Shown in pieces: positions 15,862 to 24,598 of a stretch of 64,000 bases of DNA. Positions within the stretch are counted from its first letter, which is position 1. Each line of letters begins with the position of its first letter. The position numbers and the translations under genes are program-made. The notes beneath the pieces are model-generated. The model had not been told where the DNA came from. It made no database searches and saw only the letters and a program-made list of their open reading frames with translations. The stretch comes from JAGLOK01 sp963676355 (GTDB lineage Bacteria > Bacillota > Clostridia > Christensenellales > UMGS416), in NCBI GenBank assembly GCA_963676355.1, contig OY781093.1:1922001-1986000 (forward strand), read 5' to 3'.

Positions 15862-17768
15862 TAGAATCGGTAATGAATTCTAAAAGCGCCGATGAGTTCA
15901 AAGATAATTTTGATAAGTTTTTGTGTGCACTTTTAGTGCCTATACTTATTATAAGTATAATTGGAATAGCTATATTTGGCGTTTATATCTCACAAAGAGA
16001 TATGGTGGATATAGTTATTGATTGTATTATAATTTCTGTTCTTTCGCTTGTAGCATTTTATTTTTACGGCGATAAAGTCAAAATAAATGTGCGCCATCAT
16101 GCAGTACCAATTTTGTATAACCTAGTTTTTATGTTTGCGGCTGTAAGATTTTATACCTATGTAGGGCCTTCAATATGGACCTTTGCATTTATAATAGTAG
16201 TGCTATCACTTGCTCAAAACTCAAAAACGATGCTAATTTATACTTTTATAACTGTGTTATTGGCGGCGGGCTACATACTGCTTCGCAATCATAATATAGT
16301 TTTTTATCTAGACTTACATTATGTTGCAACACAACTTTTCCTTTTTATTATTCTGCTTCTTGTTTCTAGGGCAATTTATACTATTAATAATAATCATGTG
16401 AAGATTATAGGCCGACAAGTTGATATATTAAAAAAAGAGATATCAATAAGAAAACAGGTGCAGAAAACAAACGCATATATGAAGCATTTTGATTTACTCA
16501 CAGGTCTTCCTAATAAAAGCTGGCTTACTGAACTGCTTGAAAAAAATATAGAGTATTCCGAGGATAATCAAGAAATCATACATTTGCTGTTCATTGATGT
16601 GGACGCTTTTAAGCTGATTAATGATACTATGGGACACAAGGCTGGGGATAGTCTGCTTAAAATGATAAGTAAAAGACTGGATGTATTTAGAAGCGAGAAA
16701 GTTGAACTGTGCAGGATAAACGGTGATGAATTTCTTATGATGATTGCATATTCAGATGATATACTTGCAAGACAAATGGCAGTGGACATTTTGGAAAGCA
16801 TTGCATTGCCCTTTGACATTAACGGAAATCAAGTAAATATAAGCTGCTGCATAGGGATATCAAAATATCCTGATGATGGGATTACGGCAGACTCGCTTAT
16901 AAAACGTGCAGATATCGCTATGTATAAAGCTAAGCAAAACGGACAAAACCAGTATGAACTCTATTCTCAGGATATGGAGCAGATGCGCATCGAGGAGCTT
17001 GAAACTATCGGACAGCTTCAGAGTGCGATTCTAAATCAAGAGTTCTTGCTTTATTATCAGCCGCAGGTGGACGGGAATACAGGAGAAATAACAGGGCTTG
17101 AAGCACTTATAAGATGGAAGCATCCTAAAGAGGGCATTTTGAGTGCAGGTAAATTTATTCCTGTCGCAGAAAAGACAGGCCTTATTGTAAACATTGGTGA
17201 GTGGGTGCTTAAAACTGCTTGCAGGCAAAACAAAGCATGGCAGGATGAGGGCAGAAAAATTGTTCCTGTTGCAGTTAACATTTCAATAAATCAGATAAAG
17301 GATTATTATCTGTTTAACCTTGTAGAAAAAGTATTAAATGAGACGGGGCTTGCTCCCGAGTATCTGGAACTTGAAATAACAGAATCCATTTTAGCAAGTG
17401 AAACAGAAATAGTTATGCGAAATCTTAACAGGATTCGAAAGCTTGGCGTTAGAATTGCAATTGATGATTTTGGAACTGGTTACTCCGCCATGGAATATCT
17501 TAGACAGTTCCCGATTGATAGGATAAAGATACCGATGAATTTTGTGCATGGAATAAGTCACAACACAAAAGATGAATCCATAATAAATGTTATTCTTGCA
17601 CTTTCAAAAAGCCTGGGAATTGATGTTTTGGCAGAAGGTGTGGAGACTGATGTTCAGCTTAAATTTATGCTGGACAGAATGTGCAATATAATTCAAGGTT
17701 ACTATTTTTATAAGCCAATGGGTGCAGAAGAGATTATGGAGCTTTTTACTCAATACGCCGTTAAATAA
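15819..17768 (+). CDS. Membrane GGDEF-EAL protein, probable c-di-GMP phosphodiesterase
   Basis: A 649-residue protein with about six membrane segments between residues 35 and 190, then GGDEF (about 215-375) and EAL (about 395-645) domains. The GGDEF motif is degenerate (RINGDEF near residue 300, first Gly replaced by Asn), so the cyclase is probably inactive or regulatory. The EAL domain keeps EALIRW, the metal-binding Asn of VAVNIS, ELEITES, IDDFGTGYSA, the Lys of RIKIP, AEGVET and IIQGYYF. It should therefore cleave cyclic di-GMP. The start is uncertain because its ribosome site is weak. It is monocistronic and opposes the cyclase at 3.8 kb in function. Confidence 0.9.
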   Translation: MDSKKRKSKIFHKLIESVMNSKSADEFKDNFDKFLCALLVPILIISIIGIAIFGVYISQRDMVDIVIDCIIISVLSLVAFYFYGDKVKINVRHHAVPILYNLVFMFAAVRFYTYVGPSIWTFAFIIVVLSLAQNSKTMLIYTFITVLLAAGYILLRNHNIVFYLDLHYVATQLFLFIILLLVSRAIYTINNNHVKIIGRQVDILKKEISIRKQVQKTNAYMKHFDLLTGLPNKSWLTELLEKNIEYSEDNQEIIHLLFIDVDAFKLINDTMGHKAGDSLLKMISKRLDVFRSEKVELCRINGDEFLMMIAYSDDILARQMAVDILESIALPFDINGNQVNISCCIGISKYPDDGITADSLIKRADIAMYKAKQNGQNQYELYSQDMEQMRIEELETIGQLQSAILNQEFLLYYQPQVDGNTGEITGLEALIRWKHPKEGILSAGKFIPVAEKTGLIVNIGEWVLKTACRQNKAWQDEGRKIVPVAVNISINQIKDYYLFNLVEKVLNETGLAPEYLELEITESILASETEIVMRNLNRIRKLGVRIAIDDFGTGYSAMEYLRQFPIDRIKIPMNFVHGISHNTKDESIINVILALSKSLGIDVLAEGVETDVQLKFMLDRMCNIIQGYYFYKPMGAEEIMELFTQYAVK

Positions 17769-17989
17769 CAAAAATATAAAAGCATCACTATATTAATTAA
17801 TAAATAATGCAAGGAATTAATAATTATTCATATATGTTCTTTTGGAAAACAATGATATAATTGTGATATAATTTTTTAATATTAAGCTTTTGAGAGTTAA
17901 TGCTAAGAATTATATTGTAAGTCTGAATGGTCGAAACTTTAGCAAAATGAGATCGTTTAGTGTATAAATAGATTTACGAGGACAACAAA

Positions 17990-18442
17990 ATGATTTTAAT
18001 ACCGTGTGATAAATTTAATATAGAAACAAATAAAACAAAAAGAGAAGTATACTCTTTACTCGACATTGCAGTTGAATCGAGAAACATTAATTTTTTTAAG
18101 ATAGCCATGGGCAAGGAAAGCACATTCATTGGGAATGTTTCTTTTGATAAATTCAAAATTGCACACACTTCAAGGCTTCACAATTTCTTTTATCCGATAA
18201 TTAAAGGAGAATACATCGAGACTAAAAAGGGGACTGCGATTAAAATGTCATCACACCCACCTTTGGCGGCGGTTTTCTGCTATTTGGCAATTTTTATTGC
18301 AGCAATATGGATTTTAAACTTTGAGTTGCTTTTATTTGCAGCATTGTTTTTGGGGCTTTATTTATCCGTATTAATTCCTTATAAATACCAAACTTCCAAA
18401 AGCAAAAGGGAGATAAAGTCTCTGCTGGGGGATGACTTTTAG
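17990..18442 (+). CDS. Small membrane protein, paralogue of two genes near 29-30 kb
   Basis: A 150-residue protein of unknown function. It begins MILIPCDKFNIETNKT and has a mid-part with GNVSFDKFKIAHTSRLHNFFYPIIKGE. Two adjacent hydrophobic segments lie at about 90-125, then a basic tail. The same plan (M-L-P-DK start, a FK..R...N..LP.I.G box, two membrane helices, basic end) is found in the two overlapping genes at 29135-30147. I do not recognise the family. GAGGA precedes the ATG. Confidence 0.75.
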   Translation: MILIPCDKFNIETNKTKREVYSLLDIAVESRNINFFKIAMGKESTFIGNVSFDKFKIAHTSRLHNFFYPIIKGEYIETKKGTAIKMSSHPPLAAVFCYLAIFIAAIWILNFELLLFAALFLGLYLSVLIPYKYQTSKSKREIKSLLGDDF

Positions 18443-18463
18443 ATTTAATTTTATTAATTAAAG

Positions 18464-18687
18464 CAGCACTTTGGTGCTGTTCAGACAGTCGAAAAACCCA
18501 CAAACGTCAATTTGCTAAAAGCAAATATGACTTACGACGCCGCGCGAAATTGCATATACGCTCATTTACAGAAAGTAAACCACGCTCATCTGCAATTTGC
18601 TAATCGCCGTCTTGTATGATTTTTCGAAAGCCTGTGAGGTTGCAGACTTTGTCGGCACCCTCAACAGCACTTTGGTGCTGTTTTTTT
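18464..18687. repeat. Structured 220-bp element bracketed by identical hairpins
   Basis: The hairpin CAGCACTTTGGTGCTGTT occurs at 18464-18481 and again at 18664-18681. The second copy is followed by a T-run and acts as a terminator. Between them are further pairings: ATTTGC with GCAAAT around TAAAA, TTGCA-type arms (AAATTGCA near 18547 with TGCAATTT near 18591), and TACGACG against CGTCTTGTA. No ORF fits. It may be a structured RNA or a mobile non-coding repeat; I cannot assign a known family. Confidence 0.5.
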
Positions 18688-18704
18688 GTGCGTGAAAAAA
18701 GTAT

Positions 18705-18733
18705 TTGACAAACACGAACAAACGTTCTATAGT
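18705..18733 (+). promoter_or_regulatory. Consensus promoter of the RidA-like gene
   Basis: A perfect TTGACA at 18705-18710 and TATAGT at 18728-18733 are exactly 17 bases apart, 33 bases before the ATG. The spacer holds a palindromic operator. Confidence 0.8.
18715..18728. promoter_or_regulatory. LexA (SOS box)-like operator inside the promoter
   Basis: CGAACAAACGTTCT has the CGAAC-N4-GTTC form of the Gram-positive LexA/DinR box, with one mismatch at the last base. It fills the spacer between -35 and -10, an ideal place for repression. A TetR-type operator of similar symmetry is an alternative. Confidence 0.5.
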
Positions 18734-18766
18734 TATTGTTGTTAATAATTATATAGGAGCACTAAC

Positions 18767-19141
18767 ATGAGCGAGATATTAAGACATGATGTTAATGAAC
18801 GATGGGCACATTCGGGAATAGTTCAGGCAGGAGACTTTGCTTTTTTGAGCTATTGCGTTGGAAATATAGGACAGCCTGTGCAAAAGCAGATTGAGGGCGC
18901 GTTTGACAAGATGCAAGAGCGGCTTAAAATGATTGGGCTGGATTTGGATGCTGTTGTAAAAATGGATTGTCTTTTTCGCGATATATGGAATATACCTTTG
19001 ATGGAAGAGGAGATTAAGTTGAGATTTAAGGGTAAATATCCTGCAAGAAAATCAATATCTACTGACTTTGCTCATGAAGGCGGTATATCCGGTCTTTTGT
19101 TTCAAATAGATGCTGTTGCATACACTGGGCATAAAAAATAG
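18767..19141 (+). CDS. RidA/YjgF family protein
   Basis: A 124-residue Rid-family protein. Archetypal RidA hydrolyses reactive enamine/imine intermediates released by PLP enzymes. The typical core is present: AGDFAFLSYCVGN, QIEGAFDKMQERLKMIGLDLDAVVKMDCLFRD and YPARKSIS. In that last motif R95 or so corresponds to the carboxylate-binding arginine of active members. GGAG lies before the ATG. Its promoter carries a LexA-like operator, which would be unusual for this family. It is monocistronic. Confidence 0.88.
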   Translation: MSEILRHDVNERWAHSGIVQAGDFAFLSYCVGNIGQPVQKQIEGAFDKMQERLKMIGLDLDAVVKMDCLFRDIWNIPLMEEEIKLRFKGKYPARKSISTDFAHEGGISGLLFQIDAVAYTGHKK

Positions 19142-19268
19142 TATAAATTACTGTCAAAAACATAAAACCTACTAAAATACTAGGAATAGTTCTTGCCTAA
19201 TACATGAACTAAGAGTAAAATAATATATAGAAAATACTTAAAACTTTGCTACAAAATAGGGGATAGAC

Positions 19269-19919
19269 ATGAAAGTAGTGACAGGAGTATTCAATTTATA
19301 CGTTGATCGCAGTGAGTTTTTCGTAAATTTATTGTTTGAGCATATTTCACTTACATTGATTTCAGTTGCAATAATTACGGTTATAGGATTAACGGTTGGG
19401 ATATATATGACAAGAAACGCTTTGTTTGCAAAGATAATGCTCACTGTCACAAACTTTTTGTACACTATACCCTCAATAGCCCTTTTTGGATTTTTAGTAA
19501 TAATAACAGGCATAGGAAATAAGAGCGCAGTCACAGCCCTTGTTTTATATGGTCTTTTGCCCATCATACGAAACACTTATGTGGGAATACGCGAGGTGGA
19601 CGACCAGATAATCGAGTCTGCGGTAGGAATGGGAAGCACAAGAACGCAATTGCTTTTTCGCGTGGAGCTTCCGCTTGCACTGCCTGTAATAGTGGCAGGA
19701 TTTCGCACAATGGTGGTCATGACTATTGCCCTTGGCGGCATTGCATCATTTATTGGCGCAGGCGGCTTGGGCGTTGCCATATGGCGAGGGATAACCACTA
19801 ATTTTCCGGAGATGACAATCGCAGGTTCACTGCTTGTGGCACTGCTTGCGATTATTACAGATGCAATTTTAGAACTTATAGAAAAACGAATGAAAAAAAA
19901 GATTATGGGAGCCGCCTAA
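19269..19919 (+). CDS. Osmoprotectant ABC transporter permease (OpuCB-like)
   Basis: A 216-residue inner-membrane permease of the glycine betaine/carnitine/choline (OpuC) type, with about five to six membrane helices. The binding-protein-dependent transport signature is AVGMGSTRTQLLFRVELPLALPVIVAGF (about residues 117-144), including the EAA-like loop that contacts the ATPase. The conserved IPSIALFGFL is also present. It is first in a three-gene set: permease, binding protein, ATPase. There is only one permease gene, so it probably works as a homodimer. AGGGGA precedes the ATG. Confidence 0.92.
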   Translation: MKVVTGVFNLYVDRSEFFVNLLFEHISLTLISVAIITVIGLTVGIYMTRNALFAKIMLTVTNFLYTIPSIALFGFLVIITGIGNKSAVTALVLYGLLPIIRNTYVGIREVDDQIIESAVGMGSTRTQLLFRVELPLALPVIVAGFRTMVVMTIALGGIASFIGAGGLGVAIWRGITTNFPEMTIAGSLLVALLAIITDAILELIEKRMKKKIMGAA

Positions 19920-19966
19920 ACAGGACGACTTAAAAGCTCTACTTATAGATAGAGAAAGGATAAAAA

Positions 19967-20857
19967 ATGAAAAAGATTTTAAGAGCAATGATAGCAATAA
20001 TGCTGGTTACAGTTTTAGCGTTAACCGGCTGTTCACCAAAAGAAAAGAAGGTAGTGGTTGCAAGCAAACCATTTGCAGAAAGCTACATATTAGCTGAGAT
20101 GATAACATATTTAATTGAAGAAAACACAGACATAACTGTCGAGCAAAAGCTTGGCATAGGCGGAGGCACAAGCAACATTCAGCCGGCCATGCTTGAAGGC
20201 GAGATAGACATCTACCCTGAGTATACAGGGACTGGATGGCTATTTGTGCTCAAAGAAGATCTGATAGCAAATCCCATAGAGCTTTATGAGGCAGTTAAAG
20301 CCAAGTATTTGGAGGAGTATAATATCGTTTGGAGCGGACTTTACGGCTTTAACGATACTTTCGGAATCGCGATGAAAAAAGACAAGGCAATCCAAATGGG
20401 CATCGAGACTTATTCTGACCTTGCTGCTGCAAGTGCGGACTTAAACCTTGGTGCAGAATATGACTTTTATGAGCGTGATGATGGTTACCCAGGGCTTGAA
20501 GCAATGTATGGCTTTGATTTTGGCAAAAAGACGGAGCTTGACATCGGCCTTAAATATGAAGCTATTGGAAGCGATCAAGTTGATGTAATAAACGTTTTTT
20601 CAACTGATGGAAGGCTTGAGGCGACAGGGCTTAAAGTGCTAAAGGATGATAAGAATTTCTTCCCTTCATACTATGCGGCATCGCTTATCCGCAAGGAAAC
20701 ATTGGACGAGTATCCCGAGCTTGAAGAAGTGCTTGCGATGCTTGACGGGATGATTTCTGATGATGAAATGACTTACATGAACTATCTCGTGGAAGTTGAA
20801 AATAAAGAAGCAAAGCAGGTTGCAATTGACTTCTTAATGGAGAAAGGCATCGGCTGA
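19967..20857 (+). CDS. Osmoprotectant-binding lipoprotein (OpuCC/ProX-like)
   Basis: A 296-residue substrate-binding protein with signal peptide and lipobox LTGC (C22). The mature part starts with VVVASKPFAESYILAEM, typical of the OpuAC/ProX family, followed by EGEIDIYPEYTGTGW, which carries aromatic residues of the quaternary-amine binding box. It delivers glycine betaine, choline or carnitine to the permease. It lies 47 bases after the permease gene and overlaps the ATPase gene by one base (TGATG). Confidence 0.92.
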   Translation: MKKILRAMIAIMLVTVLALTGCSPKEKKVVVASKPFAESYILAEMITYLIEENTDITVEQKLGIGGGTSNIQPAMLEGEIDIYPEYTGTGWLFVLKEDLIANPIELYEAVKAKYLEEYNIVWSGLYGFNDTFGIAMKKDKAIQMGIETYSDLAAASADLNLGAEYDFYERDDGYPGLEAMYGFDFGKKTELDIGLKYEAIGSDQVDVINVFSTDGRLEATGLKVLKDDKNFFPSYYAASLIRKETLDEYPELEEVLAMLDGMISDDEMTYMNYLVEVENKEAKQVAIDFLMEKGIG

Positions 20858-21687
20858 TGGCTCTAATTGAGTTTGAAAATATAGTTAAAACTTATGACGG
20901 AAATGTTGATGTCATAAAAAACTTTGACCTTGAGATTGAGGAGGGCGAATTTGTTGTCTTCCTCGGTCCTTCAGGCTGTGGAAAAACAACATTGCTTAAG
21001 ATGATAAACAGGCTAATTGAAGCCGACTCCGGTGACATAATTGTTGCCGGAAAAAGCACCAAAGAATGGGATGAGATTGAGCTTCGCCGCTCAATCGGCT
21101 ATGTCATACAGCAGATTGGTCTTTTGCCGCATCTTACAGTCGAGGATAATATCGCATATGTATTGAGCCTTATGAAAAAGGACAGTGAACTAAAGCGCAA
21201 AACCGCAGAATATCTTATAGAGATTGTGGGGATGAATGCATCATACCTAAACAGATATCCGCGTCAGTTATCAGGCGGACAAAAACAACGCGTGGGTGTG
21301 GCTCGTGCACTGGCTGCAGAGCCCAAGATAATTCTTATGGATGAGCCGTTTGGTGCGGTGGATGAAATCGCACGCACAGCACTTCAGGATGAGATGCTTA
21401 AAATACATCAAAAGCTAAAAAAAACCATACTCTTTGTAACCCACGACATTCAAGAGGCTATTAAGCTTGGCACGAAAATTGTGCTTTTAAATGAAGGAAG
21501 GATTGAGCAGGTGGGAACAAAAGAAGATTTGATTTTTTCACCGGTCTCGGACTTTGTTCGAGAGTTTTTTGGAGTAAAAGGATTTAAGGCAACGCTGGAC
21601 GGCGATGTGATGTCAAAGGTGTATGATAAAATTTTAGATAATAAAGAAAGCTTGGAAGGAGTGTACGAAAAGCTGGGATTAGAGTGA
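20857..21687 (+). CDS. Osmoprotectant ABC transporter ATPase (OpuCA-like)
   Basis: A 276-residue ATP-binding subunit. It has Walker A GPSGCGKTT, signature LSGGQKQRVG, Walker B IILMDEP and the switch His in FVTHD. It lacks the C-terminal pair of CBS domains found in longer OpuCA proteins that sense ionic strength, so osmotic gating must differ or be absent. The start overlaps the stop of the binding-protein gene, which implies translational coupling. Confidence 0.93.
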   Translation: MALIEFENIVKTYDGNVDVIKNFDLEIEEGEFVVFLGPSGCGKTTLLKMINRLIEADSGDIIVAGKSTKEWDEIELRRSIGYVIQQIGLLPHLTVEDNIAYVLSLMKKDSELKRKTAEYLIEIVGMNASYLNRYPRQLSGGQKQRVGVARALAAEPKIILMDEPFGAVDEIARTALQDEMLKIHQKLKKTILFVTHDIQEAIKLGTKIVLLNEGRIEQVGTKEDLIFSPVSDFVREFFGVKGFKATLDGDVMSKVYDKILDNKESLEGVYEKLGLE

Positions 21688-21805
21688 TGTAGCTAAACAA
21701 AGAAAGAAAATGTTTGTTATGAGTACAAACGAAAGTAAAATAAGTTGACATATAATCCTAATAAAGATATACTTCGTTTATAAATATAATAAACGGAGTT
21801 TTATA

Positions 21806-22564
21806 ATGTTTCTAGATACTACTAACATGTCAGTTGAAGATATAAAAAAGGGATATGTATACGACAAAAAAGAAAAGGCGTTTATTTGCAGCATTTGCGA
21901 CAAGTCTTTTCCTGTCGATGAAATCTTTAAAATAGGCGACCGCTATGTAAAGGCCGATAAAGCAGCATCCTCGCACATTGAAAGTGAACATGGAGATATG
22001 CTATCTATATTGTGCTGGGATGAAGATAAGGGAACGGGCCTTACTGATAATCAAAAAGAGCTTTTGTTTAAAATCGCAGAAGGACTGTCCGATAAGGATA
22101 TTGCACGCGAAATGGGAGTGAGCGCTTCCACTGTGCGACATCAGAGATTTGTTTTCAGACAAAAAGTGCGTCAGGCAAAGATGCTAATTGCTACTTGTGA
22201 GTTGGCAGCTGAATCTGCAAAAAATGAAGGGGCAAAGGAAAACAAGGTTAAAATACACAAAAACGCAAAAATGGTGGATGAGCGATACAATGTGACCGAC
22301 CAAGAACGTGATAAGATAATTAATACGGTGTTTGAGTCGATTGAGCCATTAAAACTCAAAGTTTTTTCCGCCAAAGAAAAAAAGAAACTGGTAGCTCTCA
22401 CAAAGATAGCAGAATGCTTTGAATCGGATAGGGTATATTCTGAAAAAGAAATCAATGAAATCTTAAAATCTATTTTTAATGACTATGTTACTTTGCGAAG
22501 ATATCTTATAGAATACGGCTTTATAGAAAGAACAAAAGATTGTGCAGAATACTGGAAGGCTTAA
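21806..22564 (+). CDS. LuxR-type HTH regulator with DUF2087 domain
   Basis: A 252-residue putative DNA-binding regulator. An N-terminal CxxC...H zinc-finger-like region (FICSICDKSF, then SSHIESEHG) leads to a LuxR-type helix-turn-helix at about 75-120 (GLTDNQKELLFKIAEGLSDK, then SASTVRHQRF). A linker follows, then a C-terminal DUF2087 domain at about 185-252 (LKVFSAKEKKKLVALTKI, RRYLIEYGFIERTKDCAEYW). DUF2087 is a small winged-helix-like module of unknown role. GGAG precedes the ATG. It is followed 20 bases later by a second DUF2087 gene. Confidence 0.85.
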   Translation: MFLDTTNMSVEDIKKGYVYDKKEKAFICSICDKSFPVDEIFKIGDRYVKADKAASSHIESEHGDMLSILCWDEDKGTGLTDNQKELLFKIAEGLSDKDIAREMGVSASTVRHQRFVFRQKVRQAKMLIATCELAAESAKNEGAKENKVKIHKNAKMVDERYNVTDQERDKIINTVFESIEPLKLKVFSAKEKKKLVALTKIAECFESDRVYSEKEINEILKSIFNDYVTLRRYLIEYGFIERTKDCAEYWKA

Positions 22565-22584
22565 CTAAACAAAAGGAGAATAAA

Positions 22585-22914
22585 ATGACTGAAGATATTA
22601 AAAACTTCATTGATGATGAAGGAAAAATAAAAGTGTGGCCGTCAAAGATGGCAAAAAAATTGGCTGTGCTAACTTATATGGCTGAGAAATTTGAAGAGGG
22701 AAAAGAATACAAGGAAAGAGAAATAAACAATATAATAGACCAGTGGCACACATTTAACGATTATTTCATTCTGCGCCGTGGTATGGTTGACTATAAGCTT
22801 TTAAAGAGAACGCGTGACGGCTCGTGCTACTGGAAGGGCGAAAGGCAGGCGGTAGTACCTGATGATCCAAAGAGCTTGTGTGCGGTGTTGCGCGTTGAAG
22901 ATGAAGAGAAATAA
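22585..22914 (+). CDS. Stand-alone DUF2087 protein
   Basis: A 109-residue protein made of one DUF2087 domain. The core KVWPSKMAKKLAVLTYMAEKF...YFILRRGMVDYKLLKRTRDGSCYWKG parallels the C-terminal domain of the regulator just upstream. A short acidic tail follows. The ATG at 22585 has AAAGGAG before it; a frame open further upstream overlaps the regulator and is not used. Co-transcription suggests the two act together, perhaps as a dimer or modulator pair. Confidence 0.85.
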   Translation: MTEDIKNFIDDEGKIKVWPSKMAKKLAVLTYMAEKFEEGKEYKEREINNIIDQWHTFNDYFILRRGMVDYKLLKRTRDGSCYWKGERQAVVPDDPKSLCAVLRVEDEEK

Positions 22915-23303
22915 GAAGATGTGTTGCGCATAAAAAGTGCCACCCTTTTGGGTGGCAATAGCGCCCTATAACAATAGTTGGATTGAGTCAGCTTCACTGC
23001 ATGGTTAGCAGCAAAACGGATTATGAAATGCACTCATTTGAAGGAATTAATTAAGCAGAGGGCGCAACCATGAAATGAAATTATAAGTGGGCTATAAAAA
23101 CATGTGGTCTGCATTAATTATTCAAATGAATTGTAATTCAAGCATAATGGTAAAAAAACACTATAATTACTAATTTATTATAATTATTATAATCCTAATA
23201 AATTACAATGTCAAATATAAATGGAAACTTTTCATTAACAAATGATTACAATAAACACTTTATATTGTATAATGTAAATAGAATATGGAAAGGAGAAATT
23301 ATT
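22915..23303. other. Intergenic region with terminator-like hairpin and a promoter
   Basis: No gene is seen in this 389-bp gap. TGCCACCC and GGGTGGCA (22937-22956) form an 8-bp stem after the DUF2087 gene and may terminate it, though no T-run follows. GCGCCCT (22960-22966) and AGGGCGC (23059-23065) are inverted arms about 90 bases apart. A promoter for the TspO-like gene lies at 23246-23273. Confidence 0.45.
23246..23273 (+). promoter_or_regulatory. Promoter of the TspO-like gene
   Basis: TTACAA (23246-23251) and TATAAT (23268-23273) are 16 bases apart. This places the transcript start after 23208 and so supports the ATG at 23304. Confidence 0.55.
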
Positions 23304-24092
23304 ATGGAAAAAACAAAAAATCCATTATGGATTAAACTAACTACGCTTATTACCTTTCTTGCTATGATTACAGTAAACGCCTTGGCTAACATACTTCCAA
23401 TCGCAGGCATTGGAACAGGTGCCGTGTCGGATTCCTATCCAAACTTATTTGCACCTGCGCCCATAACTTTTGCAATATGGGGGTTAATATATTTACTTCT
23501 TGCACTTTACACACTTTATCAATTTGGAGTGTTTAACAAAGACCAGGATTTAAGCAATGTTTCGATGGTGGTAAAGATAAGCATACTGTTTGCTATATCA
23601 TCGGTTGTTAACACAGCGTGGATATTTTCGTGGCATTATAAACTTATCGGCCTATCGCTTATATTAATGACGGCAATTTTGGTGCTTCTTATACTAATAA
23701 ACTTGGAAATTAAGAAAAGGGATATTTCAAAAAAAGAGGAGCTATTTATTAAAGTTCCGTTTTCCATCTATTTTGGATGGATTACAGTTGCTTCAATTGC
23801 AAATGTTGTAACATTCCTTGTAAGTGTTGGATGGAATGGATTCGGACTGTCCGAAGCAGTATGGGCGGTTATTATTATCGCCGTTGGCGCAGTTGTAGGA
23901 CTTATCGCGATTTTAACCTATAGAGCATTTTTCTACGGCTTGGTATTAATCTGGGCATATGCTGGAATTATTATAAAGCATCTTTCAAGCTCAGGGTTTA
24001 ACGGTGAATACACAGCAGTTATAGTAACTACTGCAATAAGCATTGCTTTGTTTATCGCAGCACAAGTGATGTTGCTGGTAAAAAAGAAATAG
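23304..24092 (+). CDS. TspO/MBR-related membrane protein
   Basis: A 262-residue integral membrane protein with seven or eight helices, resembling the tryptophan-rich TspO/MBR family and its longer relatives. Features are FAPAPITFAIWGLIYLLLALY, NTAWIFSWHYK and VPFSIYFGWITVASIANVV, in which the IWGLIY, W-x-F and GW motifs are typical. TspO proteins bind porphyrins or sterols, but the longer clostridial members are uncharacterised. The ATG at 23304 follows AAAGGAG. A terminator follows. Confidence 0.75.
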   Translation: MEKTKNPLWIKLTTLITFLAMITVNALANILPIAGIGTGAVSDSYPNLFAPAPITFAIWGLIYLLLALYTLYQFGVFNKDQDLSNVSMVVKISILFAISSVVNTAWIFSWHYKLIGLSLILMTAILVLLILINLEIKKRDISKKEELFIKVPFSIYFGWITVASIANVVTFLVSVGWNGFGLSEAVWAVIIIAVGAVVGLIAILTYRAFFYGLVLIWAYAGIIIKHLSSSGFNGEYTAVIVTTAISIALFIAAQVMLLVKKK

Positions 24093-24105
24093 CAAGTTTT
24101 TAAAA

Positions 24106-24128
24106 GGCGGGCAAAAGCCCGTTTTTTT
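24106..24128 (+). terminator. Terminator after TspO-like gene
   Basis: CGGGC, AAAA loop, GCCCG and then seven Ts. Confidence 0.85.
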
Positions 24129-24167
24129 ATTTTACACGTTCATAATGAAACTTTTACTTAAAACAAA

Positions 24168-24196
24168 ATATCACAAGATTTTCTTGTGATATAAAT
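24168..24196. promoter_or_regulatory. Palindrome and promoter-like repeat upstream of zinc-ribbon microprotein 1
   Basis: ATATCACAAGA and TCTTGTGATAT form an 11-bp inverted repeat around TTT at 24168-24192. The right arm runs into TTGTGATATAAAT (24184-24196). That 13-mer is repeated exactly at 24615-24627, upstream of the paralogous gene, and suggests shared regulation. Confidence 0.5.
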
Positions 24197-24224
24197 ATAT
24201 TATAAAATTAAAGAGAGTGAATAT

Positions 24225-24374
24225 ATGATTTGTTTTGACTGTGGATTTGAATGTGAAGTGCGAAAGACGAAGGAAGGGATTTTGCTCTATAACAGCGAAG
24301 AAGAATTGTGGCAAAGTGACTGTCCCAGCTGCGGCTCAACCGACTTTTATGTTAGGGGACAAGAATATCTTTAA
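24225..24374 (+). CDS. Zinc-ribbon microprotein 1 (49 residues)
   Basis: A 49-residue protein with two CxxC knuckles, CFDCG (residues 3-7) and CPSCG (33-37), separated by a short charged segment. It ends DFYVRGQEYL. GAGAGTG precedes the ATG. It is clearly paralogous to the 59-residue protein at 24668: both have a CxDCG start, a Y.S.E..W...CPSCGS.DFY core, and the same promoter-proximal 13-mer. It is likely a rubredoxin-like or zinc-ribbon fold, possibly a nucleic-acid or protein adaptor. The family is not one I can name. Confidence 0.78.
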   Translation: MICFDCGFECEVRKTKEGILLYNSEEELWQSDCPSCGSTDFYVRGQEYL

Positions 24375-24442
24375 TCATAGTAAGTTTACACGCTGCATTG
24401 CAGCTTTATAATATGCGGGCAAAGAGTCCGCAAAGCAACATA

Positions 24443-24469
24443 CACAGCCGCCTATAAATGGCGGCTGTG
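24443..24469. terminator. Hairpin after microprotein 1
   Basis: CACAGCCGCC and GGCGGCTGTG form a perfect 10-bp stem with a 7-base loop. It lacks a T-run, so termination is only likely. Confidence 0.5.
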
Positions 24470-24598
24470 CCCATTTGGGGAAGAGAAACTTGTGGGGAAA
24501 TAGTGCTTTTTTTAATTATTTTTGAGCTTTAAATTTTCTCTGTTTTAATTGCGAAATTCACTCATTTTTTTTACTGAAAATTTTTTTCAAAATACATA

